Origin: Sphingobacterium phlebotomi
GTDB taxonomy: Bacteria > Bacteroidota > Bacteroidia > Sphingobacteriales > Sphingobacteriaceae
Assembly: GCF_008180195.1 (NCBI RefSeq)
Contig: NZ_VTAV01000011.1
Coordinates: forward strand, 1-64,000
Reading direction: 5' to 3'
DNA: 64,000 nt
Shown here: in pieces, positions 8,528-16,763 of the stretch
Numbering within the stretch: position 1 is the first letter of the stretch
How the letters are laid out: the number at the start of each line of letters is the position of its first letter
Translations under genes and position numbers: made by a program
The notes under the pieces: model-generated
The model's database searches: none
Told to the model about the DNA's origin: nothing
Seen by the model: the letters and a program-made list of their open reading frames with translations, nothing else

Positions 8528-9187
8528 ATGCCCACTTCATGCCGTATTTTACATTTTTTTTGCCTGTTCTTTGTTTCCGGTTACCTGTTCGTGTCTAGTG
8601 TGCATGCACAACAACCCCTGTTTGTCGATACAGCCGCGGTGCTCGCCTTCAACGACGGAAAAGCCGTAACGTTGTCGGGTAGCACGTTTATCGTTACCGA
8701 CATGGCAACGCAGGAAAATATCCGTATCGCCGCAACCCGCCCATCAGGAACCCCGTATTACACTGCCATCAGTGAAGATGGTAGATGGTTCATCTATTCG
8801 ACAAAAGGAAAAAAAGAGCGGGCCACGTATATGCACGATCTGACCAAAAATGGCGCGTTGAGCATACAGTTCCCTTTTGCGCTAGAATCCGCAACCATCA
8901 CAGCGGATGGGAAAAGCGCTTTTTTTATCCATTCCAAAACCTTTTGGAAGGCGAAACTAGCCGCTTACCAGACGCAAGATTGGCAATTGCAGGCGGAGCG
9001 GACCGTGGGTGCGCCGACCAACAGTGTAGCCATCAATGCGGACGGTTCCCAATTGCTGCTGGCGGCCGGATCGATCATAACGGCCATGCATCCCAAGACA
9101 CTAAAAAAGGAAAAGATAAATTGGGAAAAATCCCGGCTATCAAACTTGACGTATCATCCACCATCAATACGCAAGTATCAACCATAA
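8528..9187 (+). CDS. 5' part of a frameshifted beta-propeller/outer membrane barrel protein
   Basis: This 219-codon frame starts with a signal peptide (ending VHAQQ, about residue 35). It then has WD40/YVTN-like repeats recognisable by DGRWFIYS, ADGKSAFFIHS and NADGSQLLLAAG, each an 'xxDGxxhhhh' blade strand. The frame runs out at 9187 after YHPPSIRKYQP, which is not homologous-looking. In the third frame, YASINHKNTVEVRDL picks up exactly where a propeller blade should continue. The break is therefore a one-base insertion (or two-base deletion) near 9165-9170. The full gene would be 8528-10394, about 620 residues. Whether it is a pseudogene or a sequencing error cannot be decided here. Confidence 0.75.
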   Translation: MPTSCRILHFFCLFFVSGYLFVSSVHAQQPLFVDTAAVLAFNDGKAVTLSGSTFIVTDMATQENIRIAATRPSGTPYYTAISEDGRWFIYSTKGKKERATYMHDLTKNGALSIQFPFALESATITADGKSAFFIHSKTFWKAKLAAYQTQDWQLQAERTVGAPTNSVAINADGSQLLLAAGSIITAMHPKTLKKEKINWEKSRLSNLTYHPPSIRKYQP

Positions 9188-9194
9188 GAATACC

Positions 9195-10394
9195 GTGGAA
9201 GTACGGGATCTTTTGGAAGACCGTGTGCTGCATACCATCCGTACCGATACGGTGCAAATTAAGAAGATAGCGTATACGCCGACGGGCAAAGGCTTAATCA
9301 GTCTGGATGAAAGAGGAAATCTGGCCACCTGGAATCTGGCCGATCGCTCCGTACAGCTGCGTGATCAGGTGGATATCTTGCCGAGCCCACTTATTGCGTA
9401 CACGCCAGAAACGAGTTTCTTATTGGGTTTCGGCATGAGTTTCGTTTTCCATGCGCAAGACCATAGTGCAGCAGCAAGCCCGCGTTATTCCCGGCCATCT
9501 ATCATAACGCCAGCTGTAGCTTATGGTTTCAGTGGTCAAATTCAGGCAAGCGTAACGGCAGATCATTTCAGTAAGGGAGGCTGGCACTTTGCGAATCAAA
9601 TCCGTTACGTCAATAACAATAGGTCTTATTTTTTTGGCCTGGGGCACCATGCGCAAAGAAGCAACAGAACGATTTATCATAATAACGTATTTTCGTTGGC
9701 CGGTTCCGTAACAAAAGGCATCGGCGACCGCTTCTTTGCAGGGGTTGGCTATCAAATCCGCTATGATAGCTCCTTGGATTTTGATGCATCCGCGCCGCTG
9801 CCCATACCCGACAATAACGGTGGTTTGCTGGCGGGTATAGGCCCTGTATTGCAATTTGATACGCGTAATGATCTGCTTTTTCCGACCAAGGGTTATTATG
9901 TAGATCTTTCCTTTACGCGTTTTGGGAGTTGGCTGAAAAGCGATTATGGCTTCAGTGATGTGCGGATAGATTATCGTGGCTTCCACGCCTTGCCCATACT
10001 TACAACAGGGACGACTTTGGCTGTACAGGCCCTATATCATGGTACGATGGATGGGGAAGCTCCTTTTTACCAATTGCCCTACTTGTCGGCTGACCGGATA
10101 TTGCGGGGTGTTTGGCGAAACCTGTACATCGATCGGCAAGCTGTTGCGCTGCAGGCCGAACTTCGATCTAATTTCAGCAATATTGACCCGCGGTACGGAT
10201 ACGTCCTATTTGCCGGAGCAGGGGATGTAGCGCCTAATTTTTTTAAGGGATATACCCCGGATATCGTAGGGGTGTTCGGTATGGGATATAGGCAGCAGGT
10301 TATCCCGAAACGAAAACTTCAATCACGCATTGATGTTTCGTATACAACCAAAGGTGATTTTGGTATTTTTGGAGGACTGGGACTATCTTTTTAA
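9195..10394 (+). CDS. 3' part of the frameshifted gene: last propeller blades plus surface-antigen (Omp85-like) beta-barrel
   Basis: The 399-codon frame, opened with GTG only by default, continues the propeller for about 60 residues (VEVRDLLEDRVLHTI, then GKGLISLDERGNLATWN, a WD-like blade). It then enters a beta-barrel domain of about 310 residues like PF01103 (bacterial surface antigen/Omp85): a DTRNDLLFPTKGYYVDLSF strand pair near residue 220 and a C-terminal GGLGLSF ending in Phe. A periplasmic propeller joined to a 16-stranded-type barrel suggests an outer-membrane protein whose role is unknown. The stop overlaps the start of the histidine kinase gene (TAATG at 10392-10396), so all three genes are one operon. 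Confidence 0.75.
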   Translation: MEVRDLLEDRVLHTIRTDTVQIKKIAYTPTGKGLISLDERGNLATWNLADRSVQLRDQVDILPSPLIAYTPETSFLLGFGMSFVFHAQDHSAAASPRYSRPSIITPAVAYGFSGQIQASVTADHFSKGGWHFANQIRYVNNNRSYFFGLGHHAQRSNRTIYHNNVFSLAGSVTKGIGDRFFAGVGYQIRYDSSLDFDASAPLPIPDNNGGLLAGIGPVLQFDTRNDLLFPTKGYYVDLSFTRFGSWLKSDYGFSDVRIDYRGFHALPILTTGTTLAVQALYHGTMDGEAPFYQLPYLSADRILRGVWRNLYIDRQAVALQAELRSNFSNIDPRYGYVLFAGAGDVAPNFFKGYTPDIVGVFGMGYRQQVIPKRKLQSRIDVSYTTKGDFGIFGGLGLSF

Positions 10395-11491
10395 TGATGC
10401 TACAGAAAATACGCCAATCGATCGTACTTTTTTTTCAACGTAACTACAAACGGCTGATTGTACTGACGGTGTTATGTATGTTTATCTACATTTTTTTGTT
10501 CTGCACGGTTTATATTACGAATCCTGAAAAAGCAGTGCAAGTTTTTACCGGTCGTTTTGGACTCGTGAACAACACGATCCTGTTCATGTTCGATTCCATT
10601 TTAACGTATTATGTGTTGATTTATCTGGTGCTCTTGCCATTGTTGCACAAAGAGCTCAGAAAGCGTGCGCTAATCATTGCAGTGCTATTTTATTTCGTAA
10701 AACTGAGCCTTAGCTATTGGATATGGAGGATTGAACCCAAACTGGAGCCGGATGCTACCGCCAAAACGTTTGTCCCGGAAGACAGTGTCTACTGGTTTTT
10801 GATGTGGAATGGTATTTTTTTTCTCTTTGACTTTATATTGAGTCTCTCGGCGGCTTTTATGATAGAATGGAACCGGAGAGACAAACAACAAATTGCTTTG
10901 GAAAAACAGAAAGTTGAGGCTGAACTCAGTGCGCTGAAGCACCAGATCAATCCGCATTTTCTGTTCAATTCATTGAGTTTTATTTATAGCCGGATCATTA
11001 AATTTGACGAGGAAACAGCAGATTCGGTATTTCTGTTGGCAAGTATTATGCGTTATGCCCTAGGGAAAAATGTGGATGCAAATGGCCTGGTAAACGTCAT
11101 GGAAGAGGTAAAGCACATGGAAAACGTGATCGAGATCAATCAGCAGCGGCACAATAACGGGCTGCATATCCAATATGAGGAAAACATTTCAAACCTTGCG
11201 GTGTCGGTGGTTCCTCTTTTGTTGATAACCTTGGTCGAAAATGCGTTTAAACATGGTGATGCGCACAATAAAAAACATCCTATTGTGATCCAGTTGCATA
11301 CCAACGACCGAGAACTGACGTTTTATATACATAACAAAAAGAACACCGGTGTGAAGGAATTATCTAATGGCATCGGTTTGAAAAACATCAATAAACAATT
11401 GCAGCTTATGTATAGGAATCGTTTTACCATGCGTGTAGAAGATGATGAATCGACTTTTGCAGTGTTATTGAAAATACCGGTATACATATGA
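10394..11491 (+). CDS. LytS/YehU-type sensor histidine kinase
   Basis: The 365-residue kinase has four membrane helices (about residues 20-42, 60-82, 90-110 and 135-155) and then a short coiled coil. The His_kinase (PF06580) domain has KHQINPHFLFNSL at about 180-192, where the first His is the likely phosphorylation site. It also has an N-box LVENAFKHG near residue 278 and a G-box NGIGLKNINKQL near 330. There is no separate sensory domain, so input probably comes through the helices or a partner protein. It overlaps the preceding barrel gene by one base and the following response regulator by four bases (ATGA at 11488-11491), making a tight operon. Confidence 0.9.
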   Translation: MMLQKIRQSIVLFFQRNYKRLIVLTVLCMFIYIFLFCTVYITNPEKAVQVFTGRFGLVNNTILFMFDSILTYYVLIYLVLLPLLHKELRKRALIIAVLFYFVKLSLSYWIWRIEPKLEPDATAKTFVPEDSVYWFLMWNGIFFLFDFILSLSAAFMIEWNRRDKQQIALEKQKVEAELSALKHQINPHFLFNSLSFIYSRIIKFDEETADSVFLLASIMRYALGKNVDANGLVNVMEEVKHMENVIEINQQRHNNGLHIQYEENISNLAVSVVPLLLITLVENAFKHGDAHNKKHPIVIQLHTNDRELTFYIHNKKNTGVKELSNGIGLKNINKQLQLMYRNRFTMRVEDDESTFAVLLKIPVYI

Positions 11492-12216
11492 TCGATTGTG
11501 TGATTATTGATGACGAACAGCATGCTATAGATTTGCTGGAGCATTATGTGGGTAAAGTTCCGTACCTTAACCTGGTCGCGTCCACCACGGATCCTATTGT
11601 AGGGTTAGCGATAGTGAACAATTTGCAAAGTGGTTTGGTGTTCCTGGATGTACAGATGCCGCAGTTGTCTGGCGTGGAACTGCTCAAAGTGATCAAAACA
11701 AACATACGGGTAGTCATGACGACAGCCTATAAGGAATATGCTTTTGAAGGCTTTGAGTATGATGTGGTGGATTACTTGCTAAAACCGATTGATTTCCCCA
11801 GGTTTCTGAAAGCGGTTAATCGCTCCATAAGATTGGATCAGGCACTTTCGGAAAAGAACAATGGGGGCAAAGCCTACCTTTTTGTGAAAACAGAACAGAA
11901 AGGGAAGTTGGTGAAGGTGGATGTGGAAAGCATTACGTTTATAGAAGCGTTGGGCAATTATATCGCTATCCATCAGATCAAGCAACGCCGAATCATTACG
12001 TACATGAGCCTAAAGGAACTAGATGAAAAGCTTTCCGATAGCGGTTTTGTAAGGGTGCACAAATCGTTTATCATTTCATTTGCGCATATCATTGCGATCG
12101 AAGGTAATTTCGTGAAGATATTGGACGAACAGCGCCTAATTCCCTTGGGCAATGTGTATAAACAAGATTTTTTTAAGTTGTTGAACCAAAATCTTATTTC
12201 GCCACTCTTGCCTTAA
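11488..12216 (+). CDS. LytTR-family response regulator
   Basis: The 242-residue protein has a receiver domain (residues 1-120) with the acidic pair DD at 8-9, the phospho-acceptor Asp54 in VFLDVQMPQ and Lys in LLKPIDFPRF near residue 97-104. A C-terminal LytTR DNA-binding domain follows (about 138-235, with SFVRVHKSFIIS-like strand GFVRVHKSFIISFAHI). It is the cognate regulator of the LytS-type kinase, which it overlaps by four bases. Its DNA target cannot be read directly; the operon's own outer-membrane gene is the simplest candidate. It ends 30 bases before the convergent AhpD-like gene. Confidence 0.9.
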   Translation: MIDCVIIDDEQHAIDLLEHYVGKVPYLNLVASTTDPIVGLAIVNNLQSGLVFLDVQMPQLSGVELLKVIKTNIRVVMTTAYKEYAFEGFEYDVVDYLLKPIDFPRFLKAVNRSIRLDQALSEKNNGGKAYLFVKTEQKGKLVKVDVESITFIEALGNYIAIHQIKQRRIITYMSLKELDEKLSDSGFVRVHKSFIISFAHIIAIEGNFVKILDEQRLIPLGNVYKQDFFKLLNQNLISPLLP

Positions 12217-12246
12217 CGTTTACACACCGGAACCCGCAGCAGCCTA

Positions 12247-12681
12247 TTAAACTGTCTTTTTCGTGCTGATTACAATGCGGTTCCACGCGTTTATCGTGGC
12301 AACGGCCATGATGGCCTGTGCGATGTAATGTTCGTCAAAAAGTTTCGCAGCGAGGGCATAGGTAGCATCTGTTAACCCCCGTTGATTGATTAAGGTTACT
12401 TCTTCGGTGATCGCTAAGATGGCTTTCTCTTCCGCTGTAAATTGGCTTGCCTCTTTCCAGGCATTCAGTAAAAAAATGCGATGTGCTGTTTCGCCGTGCT
12501 GTAAGGCATCCGTGGTGTGCATATCGATGCAGAATGCGCAGCCATTGATCTGGGACGCGCGTATTTTGATTAACCCGAGATGGGTTTTGGAAATTTGTGC
12601 GTTTTGTAGGTAATTCTCTAAACCCAGCATAGCTTTAAAGCCATTAGGCTCGGTCTGTTGCATGTCGAATCTGTTGTCCAT
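12247..12681 (-). CDS. carboxymuconolactone decarboxylase/AhpD-like protein
   Basis: The 144-residue helical protein carries the AhpD/CMD motif NGCAFCIDMHT (Cys48, Cys51, His55). This is the redox-active CxxC plus His of alkylhydroperoxidase-like proteins that handle peroxides or act as thiol reductases. The length is normal for the family. It stands alone on the minus strand, divergent from the DUF4625 lipoprotein. Members of this family near NAD(P)-type reductases, such as the thioredoxin-reductase-like gene at 14066, often work in peroxide defence, but no direct link is shown here. Confidence 0.85.
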   Translation of the reverse strand: MDNRFDMQQTEPNGFKAMLGLENYLQNAQISKTHLGLIKIRASQINGCAFCIDMHTTDALQHGETAHRIFLLNAWKEASQFTAEEKAILAITEEVTLINQRGLTDATYALAAKLFDEHYIAQAIMAVATINAWNRIVISTKKTV

Positions 12682-12944
12682 AGGCTATTATTTTTCGTTT
12701 TAAACACGGTTTATGCCATACTAAGTTAATCAAATTTCCTTTGTCTCAGTTTTAGCATCTTCATGCTTTATCAATTTTATGGATAGCATATCCTCCAAAC
12801 CCTATTTCTGTACACGAGGATCAAATATTAAAATTTAAAGGCAATTAAGTTGCTTTTGATGTGACTGTGTATTGTATTTGCATCTTTGTTGCTTTTGAGT
12901 CACGAAAACAAACAAATAATTTAACTTATATAACGAAAACTATC

Positions 12945-13970
12945 ATGAAAAAAACAAACATTTATTTATTCTTATTGCTTGTACTAGGAACATTGGGCAC
13001 GTTGAGCTCGTGTAGTAAAGACGATGAGGAGATCCCTGGTGGAAACCCCGTGATCAACCTTGCTGAAGTGGGGCTTGAAAACAGTAAAACTGCCGTTGCA
13101 GGTTCAGATTTACACTTGGAGGGAGATATCGTTGCCGAGAGTTTGATAGCGAAGATTGAGGTGGAAATCCATCAAGAAGGTGACGGTGAATACAAGATCG
13201 AAAAAGCTTGGACCGAAGGTAAATATATCGGTGTGAGAAATACAACATTACACGAGCATCTGGATATTCCTGCTGATGCACCCGCGGGCGAATATCATTT
13301 ACATCTTACCGTAACGGATCAACTCGGGAACACGGCAACCGCAGAGTCTGCGTTGACTATCGAAAGTGCAGACCTACCGGTTGCCTACCAATTACTGTTC
13401 ACCGAGTCCGCGGGTTATGCACATGGCAACCATTTCCACGATCTGGCCGATAAGGACGGGGCCGAAACCGTTACGGTGAGTTTTGACGCGCAAGGATCGG
13501 CTATTTTGGGAGGACACCTGCATCTGGATCCGCATGGAATCTATAAAGTCGAACTGAAACAGTTGGATGATGCCGGAAATGAGGTACAGGGAAAATATAT
13601 CGAAAGTGAAGCAGTAGCTCGCTTCCATAAGGCATTTTTAATCGGGGGAGAGTTTATACTTAATTCTACTACAGAAGATGAAAGCGGCGCCATCTTCCAG
13701 CCAAGGGAGACAAAATATGGCGACGGAACAGACGTTACCGGAGCAAGCGGTACCGGTACAACGGGAACGATATTCTACTTTACAGTAGGCCATGCCAATG
13801 AGGGGGAGAAAGATGTTACGTATGTATTGAGAAAATTTGCTTCCGCTGAAACCAAAGCTACCGTAACACGCGAGCAGTGGAATTTGGCGGACTACGCAAC
13901 CAGGTTTGCGGGCGAGGATGTGATTAAGCTTTCGTTTGAAATACATGCGGAAGAAGGACACGATCATTAA
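12945..13970 (+). CDS. His-rich DUF4625 lipoprotein
   Basis: I place the start at the ATG at 12945 (341 residues) because it gives a clean lipoprotein signal peptide ending LSSC (Cys about residue 23). Two similar Ig-like DUF4625 domains follow. The first includes LHEHLDIPADAPAGEYHLHLTV and DQLGNTAT, typical of PF15418. Later segments carry many histidines (YAHGNHFHDL, GGHLHLDPHG, and a final EEGHDH). The histidine spacing suggests metal binding at the cell surface, which is inference. The gene is monocistronic, with a hairpin terminator 20 bases downstream. Upstream, TTTG at 12855-12858 and CATCTTTG at 12881-12888 are a weak promoter candidate. Confidence 0.8.
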   Translation: MKKTNIYLFLLLVLGTLGTLSSCSKDDEEIPGGNPVINLAEVGLENSKTAVAGSDLHLEGDIVAESLIAKIEVEIHQEGDGEYKIEKAWTEGKYIGVRNTTLHEHLDIPADAPAGEYHLHLTVTDQLGNTATAESALTIESADLPVAYQLLFTESAGYAHGNHFHDLADKDGAETVTVSFDAQGSAILGGHLHLDPHGIYKVELKQLDDAGNEVQGKYIESEAVARFHKAFLIGGEFILNSTTEDESGAIFQPRETKYGDGTDVTGASGTGTTGTIFYFTVGHANEGEKDVTYVLRKFASAETKATVTREQWNLADYATRFAGEDVIKLSFEIHAEEGHDH

Positions 13971-13990
13971 TGGTTCTCATTACATAACAG

Positions 13991-14024
13991 GCAGGAATCG
14001 GACAAAAAAAATGTCCGATTCTGC
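13991..14024 (+). terminator. hairpin terminator after the DUF4625 gene
   Basis: A 13-bp stem (GCAGGAATCGGACA at 13991-14004 with TGTCCGATTCTGC at 14012-14024, one bulged G) has an A7 loop. It lies 20 bases after the DUF4625 stop and before the oxidoreductase gene. Confidence 0.7.
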
Positions 14025-14065
14025 TGCAACATTTTAATAAAAAAAACATTTAAAACCTGGAGAAT

Positions 14066-14965
14066 ATGAACAGATTTGACGTTATTATTATTGGCGGCAG
14101 CTATGCCGGCCTCTCGGCTGCGATGGCGCTCGGCCGTTCATTGAGGAATGTCCTTGTTATCGACAGCGGCCTGCCGTGTAACCGTTTTACGCCGCATTCG
14201 CACAACTTTATTACGCATGACGGTGCGGTGCCGAAAGATATCGCAGATAAGGCCAGATTGCAGGTGCTTGCGTACCCTACCGTAGAATTCTTTTCGGGAC
14301 GTGCCATCAGTGCATGTAACGGGGCAGATGGCTACCAAATACAAGTGGAAGGAGGTGTGTCATATATGGCGCGCAAGCTCGTGCTCGCGACAGGCGTTCG
14401 CGACTTACTCCCTGATATCCCCGGCTTTGCTGAAAGCTGGGGAAAGACGCTCATACATTGTCCTTACTGCCATGGTTACGAATTCAGAGGTAAAAAAACG
14501 GGTATCATGGTCAACGGGGAAAAGACGCTACATCTAGCCTCGCTGGTGAATAATCTTACGGACAATGTAACGATACTGACCAACGGAAATGCAGATTTTT
14601 CTGAAGAGCATAGGGCAAAATTGGTTTCGCGAGGCATCAGCATTGAACAGGAAAAGGTAGTGTCAATTGAACAGGTAAACGGAGATATCCATGGCGTCAC
14701 CCTAACCGACGGCCGTTCCCTGGAATTTGAAGCTCTGTATGCGGCACCCTCGTTCGAGCAACATTCGGGTATCTATAATGATCTGGGCTGTGAGCTGACA
14801 GAATCCGGCCATATCAAAGTAGACCAATTCCAGCAGACTCCCGTAAGTGGTGTGTTTGCGTGTGGAGATTGCGCTGGGATGTTGCGCTCGGTAGCTTATG
14901 CGGTTGCTACAGGAAACATTGCTGGAGCAATGGTGAACCATCAAATGGTGCAGGAAGATTTCTAA
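14066..14965 (+). CDS. thioredoxin-reductase-like NAD(P)/FAD-dependent oxidoreductase
   Basis: The 299-residue protein has the N-terminal FAD-binding motif GGSYAGLSAAMALGRS (about residues 11-26), a second motif LATGVRD (about 107-113) and the C-terminal FACGDCAG motif (about 269-276). A CPYCHGYE redox-type site (Cys132, Cys135) sits where thioredoxin reductase has CATC. The NADPH-binding glycine motif is poor: GIMVNGEKTLHLA replaces the usual GGGxSAxE, so the cofactor preference is uncertain. Proteins of this shape are widespread in Bacteroidota and Actinobacteria and are annotated as thioredoxin-reductase-like. The gene is alone between two terminator-like regions. Confidence 0.85.
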   Translation: MNRFDVIIIGGSYAGLSAAMALGRSLRNVLVIDSGLPCNRFTPHSHNFITHDGAVPKDIADKARLQVLAYPTVEFFSGRAISACNGADGYQIQVEGGVSYMARKLVLATGVRDLLPDIPGFAESWGKTLIHCPYCHGYEFRGKKTGIMVNGEKTLHLASLVNNLTDNVTILTNGNADFSEEHRAKLVSRGISIEQEKVVSIEQVNGDIHGVTLTDGRSLEFEALYAAPSFEQHSGIYNDLGCELTESGHIKVDQFQQTPVSGVFACGDCAGMLRSVAYAVATGNIAGAMVNHQMVQEDF

Positions 14966-15053
14966 ACGTGATAACAGCGATATATGAAGTGATTATTTAT
15001 ACTATCGATCAGAGCCTATCATATTCTGGTGTTGGATAATGAAATATGCTGTT

Positions 15054-16271
15054 CTATTTTACACCATTCAATCGCCTAGCGATAGTCTGCGCTTCCTCCA
15101 CGGTGAAGTTGCCTGCAATTTGCAGGTTCCCGGTCGAAATTGGCTCCGTGATGCGGGGTATTGACAACACCATTTTTTGGACGACGACTGCCATGTGCTG
15201 ATTGATATGCGCTGCGGTAAAACTGGCAATCTTCGCTTTCCCTTCTTCGGTTAAGTTAATAGAGATAACGGGCTGACCTTGCGGCGTAATCTCGTATTTG
15301 GCTGATTGAATATCGACTGCGGTGATAACAGCTAGATCTTCTAGACGGGTCTCTGCATAAATTTCCCGATTCAATTCCTTAACCCAATAGAAACCGTCGG
15401 GTTTATCGACAGCAAAAGGTGCTTCTTCATAGTAGGCATTTTCTGTATTTGAGGAGGGTAATTCTAACGAACCTTCGCAGGCTACTTGGAAAACAGGGGA
15501 ATGGGCAAGTGGTTTGTCAAAACTTGCTTGTTCTCCAGCTTTTTGCCCCTTTATTTTAGGGTAGGTAACCTGTGTTTGTTCATCCGTGTAGGAGCTGTCG
15601 AGCGCAACGATCATCTCTTCGTATTGTATTTTCCATTCTAAGATATCTTCCCATTCGCGGTCTTCTTCTTGTTTCGTATAGCCATCTGCTCCGCCAATGT
15701 TCGAGAGCTTAAGCACATTGCCTTCTAGCTGTCCGACAAAATCATCGTATAGTTCATCTACTTTATTGTATACGAGTACAACATCATTGTATCCGGTGCT
15801 GTTGGTAAAATAGAATGTTTGAAAGCTTTCAGCTTCTTCGGATTGAAGAAGCAAGGCAATATCTTTTGTAGGTTGTGTACGTGTGGTGGTATAGGGATAG
15901 CTGAAGCAATTCGCATCCGTATTGAAGACACGGAAAGTGGAATCTTGATCGAACTGGACAAAAGTATCTCCCTCTTCAAATCCCATAAGCTGAAAGCGGG
16001 ACTGGTTCGCTTCGATTTCCGGATTTCTAGTGCCGTATGCTTCAAATTGATCGCGTCTGTCGGGATAAAACTGGATTTTGTTATCTTGCATGGTATAGCG
16101 GCCAAATATGGCCGTGGCATAACCGTAAAGCAGAAATTTTCCATCTTCAAAAAGGCATACGCCATCGCTATTTCCGTAGTGGCCTACATGGTGGTTTGCA
16201 GGGGTCTGTGCTTGTGCAACACCAACGAGCAGGGTGAGATAGCAGAGGAGGCTTAAACGATATTGTTTCAT
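15054..16271 (-). CDS. secreted protein with a SecD P1-head-like C-terminal domain
   Basis: The 405-residue protein has a signal peptide (ending VAQAQTP, about residue 23) and a beta-rich central region of unknown type. A C-terminal domain (about 290-405) contains ISINLTEEGKAKIASFTAAHINQHMAVVV, then ILSIPRI-like VLSIPRITEPISTGNLQI and NFTVEEAQTIARRLN. That series matches the P1-head subdomain of SecD (substrate-binding periplasmic domain), without any SecD membrane segments. It is therefore a stand-alone soluble periplasmic protein, not the translocase. It lies 25 bases downstream of the HxlR regulator on the same strand and may be co-transcribed with it. Confidence 0.7.
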   Translation of the reverse strand: MKQYRLSLLCYLTLLVGVAQAQTPANHHVGHYGNSDGVCLFEDGKFLLYGYATAIFGRYTMQDNKIQFYPDRRDQFEAYGTRNPEIEANQSRFQLMGFEEGDTFVQFDQDSTFRVFNTDANCFSYPYTTTRTQPTKDIALLLQSEEAESFQTFYFTNSTGYNDVVLVYNKVDELYDDFVGQLEGNVLKLSNIGGADGYTKQEEDREWEDILEWKIQYEEMIVALDSSYTDEQTQVTYPKIKGQKAGEQASFDKPLAHSPVFQVACEGSLELPSSNTENAYYEEAPFAVDKPDGFYWVKELNREIYAETRLEDLAVITAVDIQSAKYEITPQGQPVISINLTEEGKAKIASFTAAHINQHMAVVVQKMVLSIPRITEPISTGNLQIAGNFTVEEAQTIARRLNGVK

Positions 16272-16296
16272 GTGTGATAAATAAATGACCTTTTAA

Positions 16297-16659
16297 TTAT
16301 AGCGATTTCCCCACGATCACTTTACGATGGTCGATTCCCCAGTCGGTAAGGTTATTGATGATGGTTCTCAGTGTGAGACCATGGTCTGTAAGCTGATACT
16401 CAACGGTTATAGGCTGGGTTTCTAAAACAGTCCTCTTGATCAATTGGTTGATTTCTAGCTCCTTTAATTCCTTGCTCAGCATTCGGTTGGATATGCCATC
16501 AATATCATTCAAAATATCCGAAAAACGCCTTTTATTGTAGTAGCAGATGGACGAAATAATAGGGATTTTCCATTTTCCGCTCAACACGTCCATAGAATCT
16601 TGAACAGCGCGCATTTCTTTTTTATGTTCTTGTCCGAAATTAGTTTTTTTACATTCCAT
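16297..16659 (-). CDS. HxlR-family transcription regulator
   Basis: This 120-residue winged-helix protein has the HxlR signature: SMDVLSGKWKIPIISSI (about residues 22-38), RRFSDILNDIDGISNRMLSKELKELE (about 44-69) and VEYQLTDHG (about 86-94). HxlR proteins are small dimeric repressors or activators, often of redox or aldehyde stress genes, and often control a divergent oxidoreductase gene. Here the divergent SDR gene at 16764 is the obvious target. The 104-base intergenic region contains two dyads (16672-16681 and 16702-16720). No conserved N-terminal Cys-only redox switch can be judged by eye, although Cys3 is present. Confidence 0.9.
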   Translation of the reverse strand: MECKKTNFGQEHKKEMRAVQDSMDVLSGKWKIPIISSICYYNKRRFSDILNDIDGISNRMLSKELKELEINQLIKRTVLETQPITVEYQLTDHGLTLRTIINNLTDWGIDHRKVIVGKSL

Positions 16660-16671
16660 TGTTACCTTGTT

Positions 16672-16736
16672 ACACCGGTGTTACTATTACTTTTGGATAC
16701 AAAGTTACTTAAAATAACTTACGTAGTATACCTTTG
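16672..16736. promoter_or_regulatory. divergent HxlR/SDR control region with two dyads and a -7 box
   Basis: ACACCGGTGT (16672-16681) is a perfect palindrome within the promoter side of hxlR. AAGTTA/TAACTT arms (16702-16707 and 16715-16720) form a second dyad. A perfect Bacteroidota -7 box TACCTTTG lies at 16729-16736, 28 bases before the SDR ATG. The second dyad covers the place where the -33 box should be, as expected for an HxlR operator. Confidence 0.5.
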
Positions 16737-16763
16737 TCTCGTTAAACATAAAATAATTTTAAA

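Noticed and set aside
9150-9200. Programmed ribosomal frameshifting in the propeller-barrel gene
   Set aside because: No slippery heptamer or stimulatory hairpin was seen near the break, so a mutation or sequencing error is more likely.
9420-9986. 188-codon minus-strand open frame
   Set aside because: It lies fully opposite the barrel domain of the propeller gene; the barrel strands and C-terminal Phe support the plus strand.
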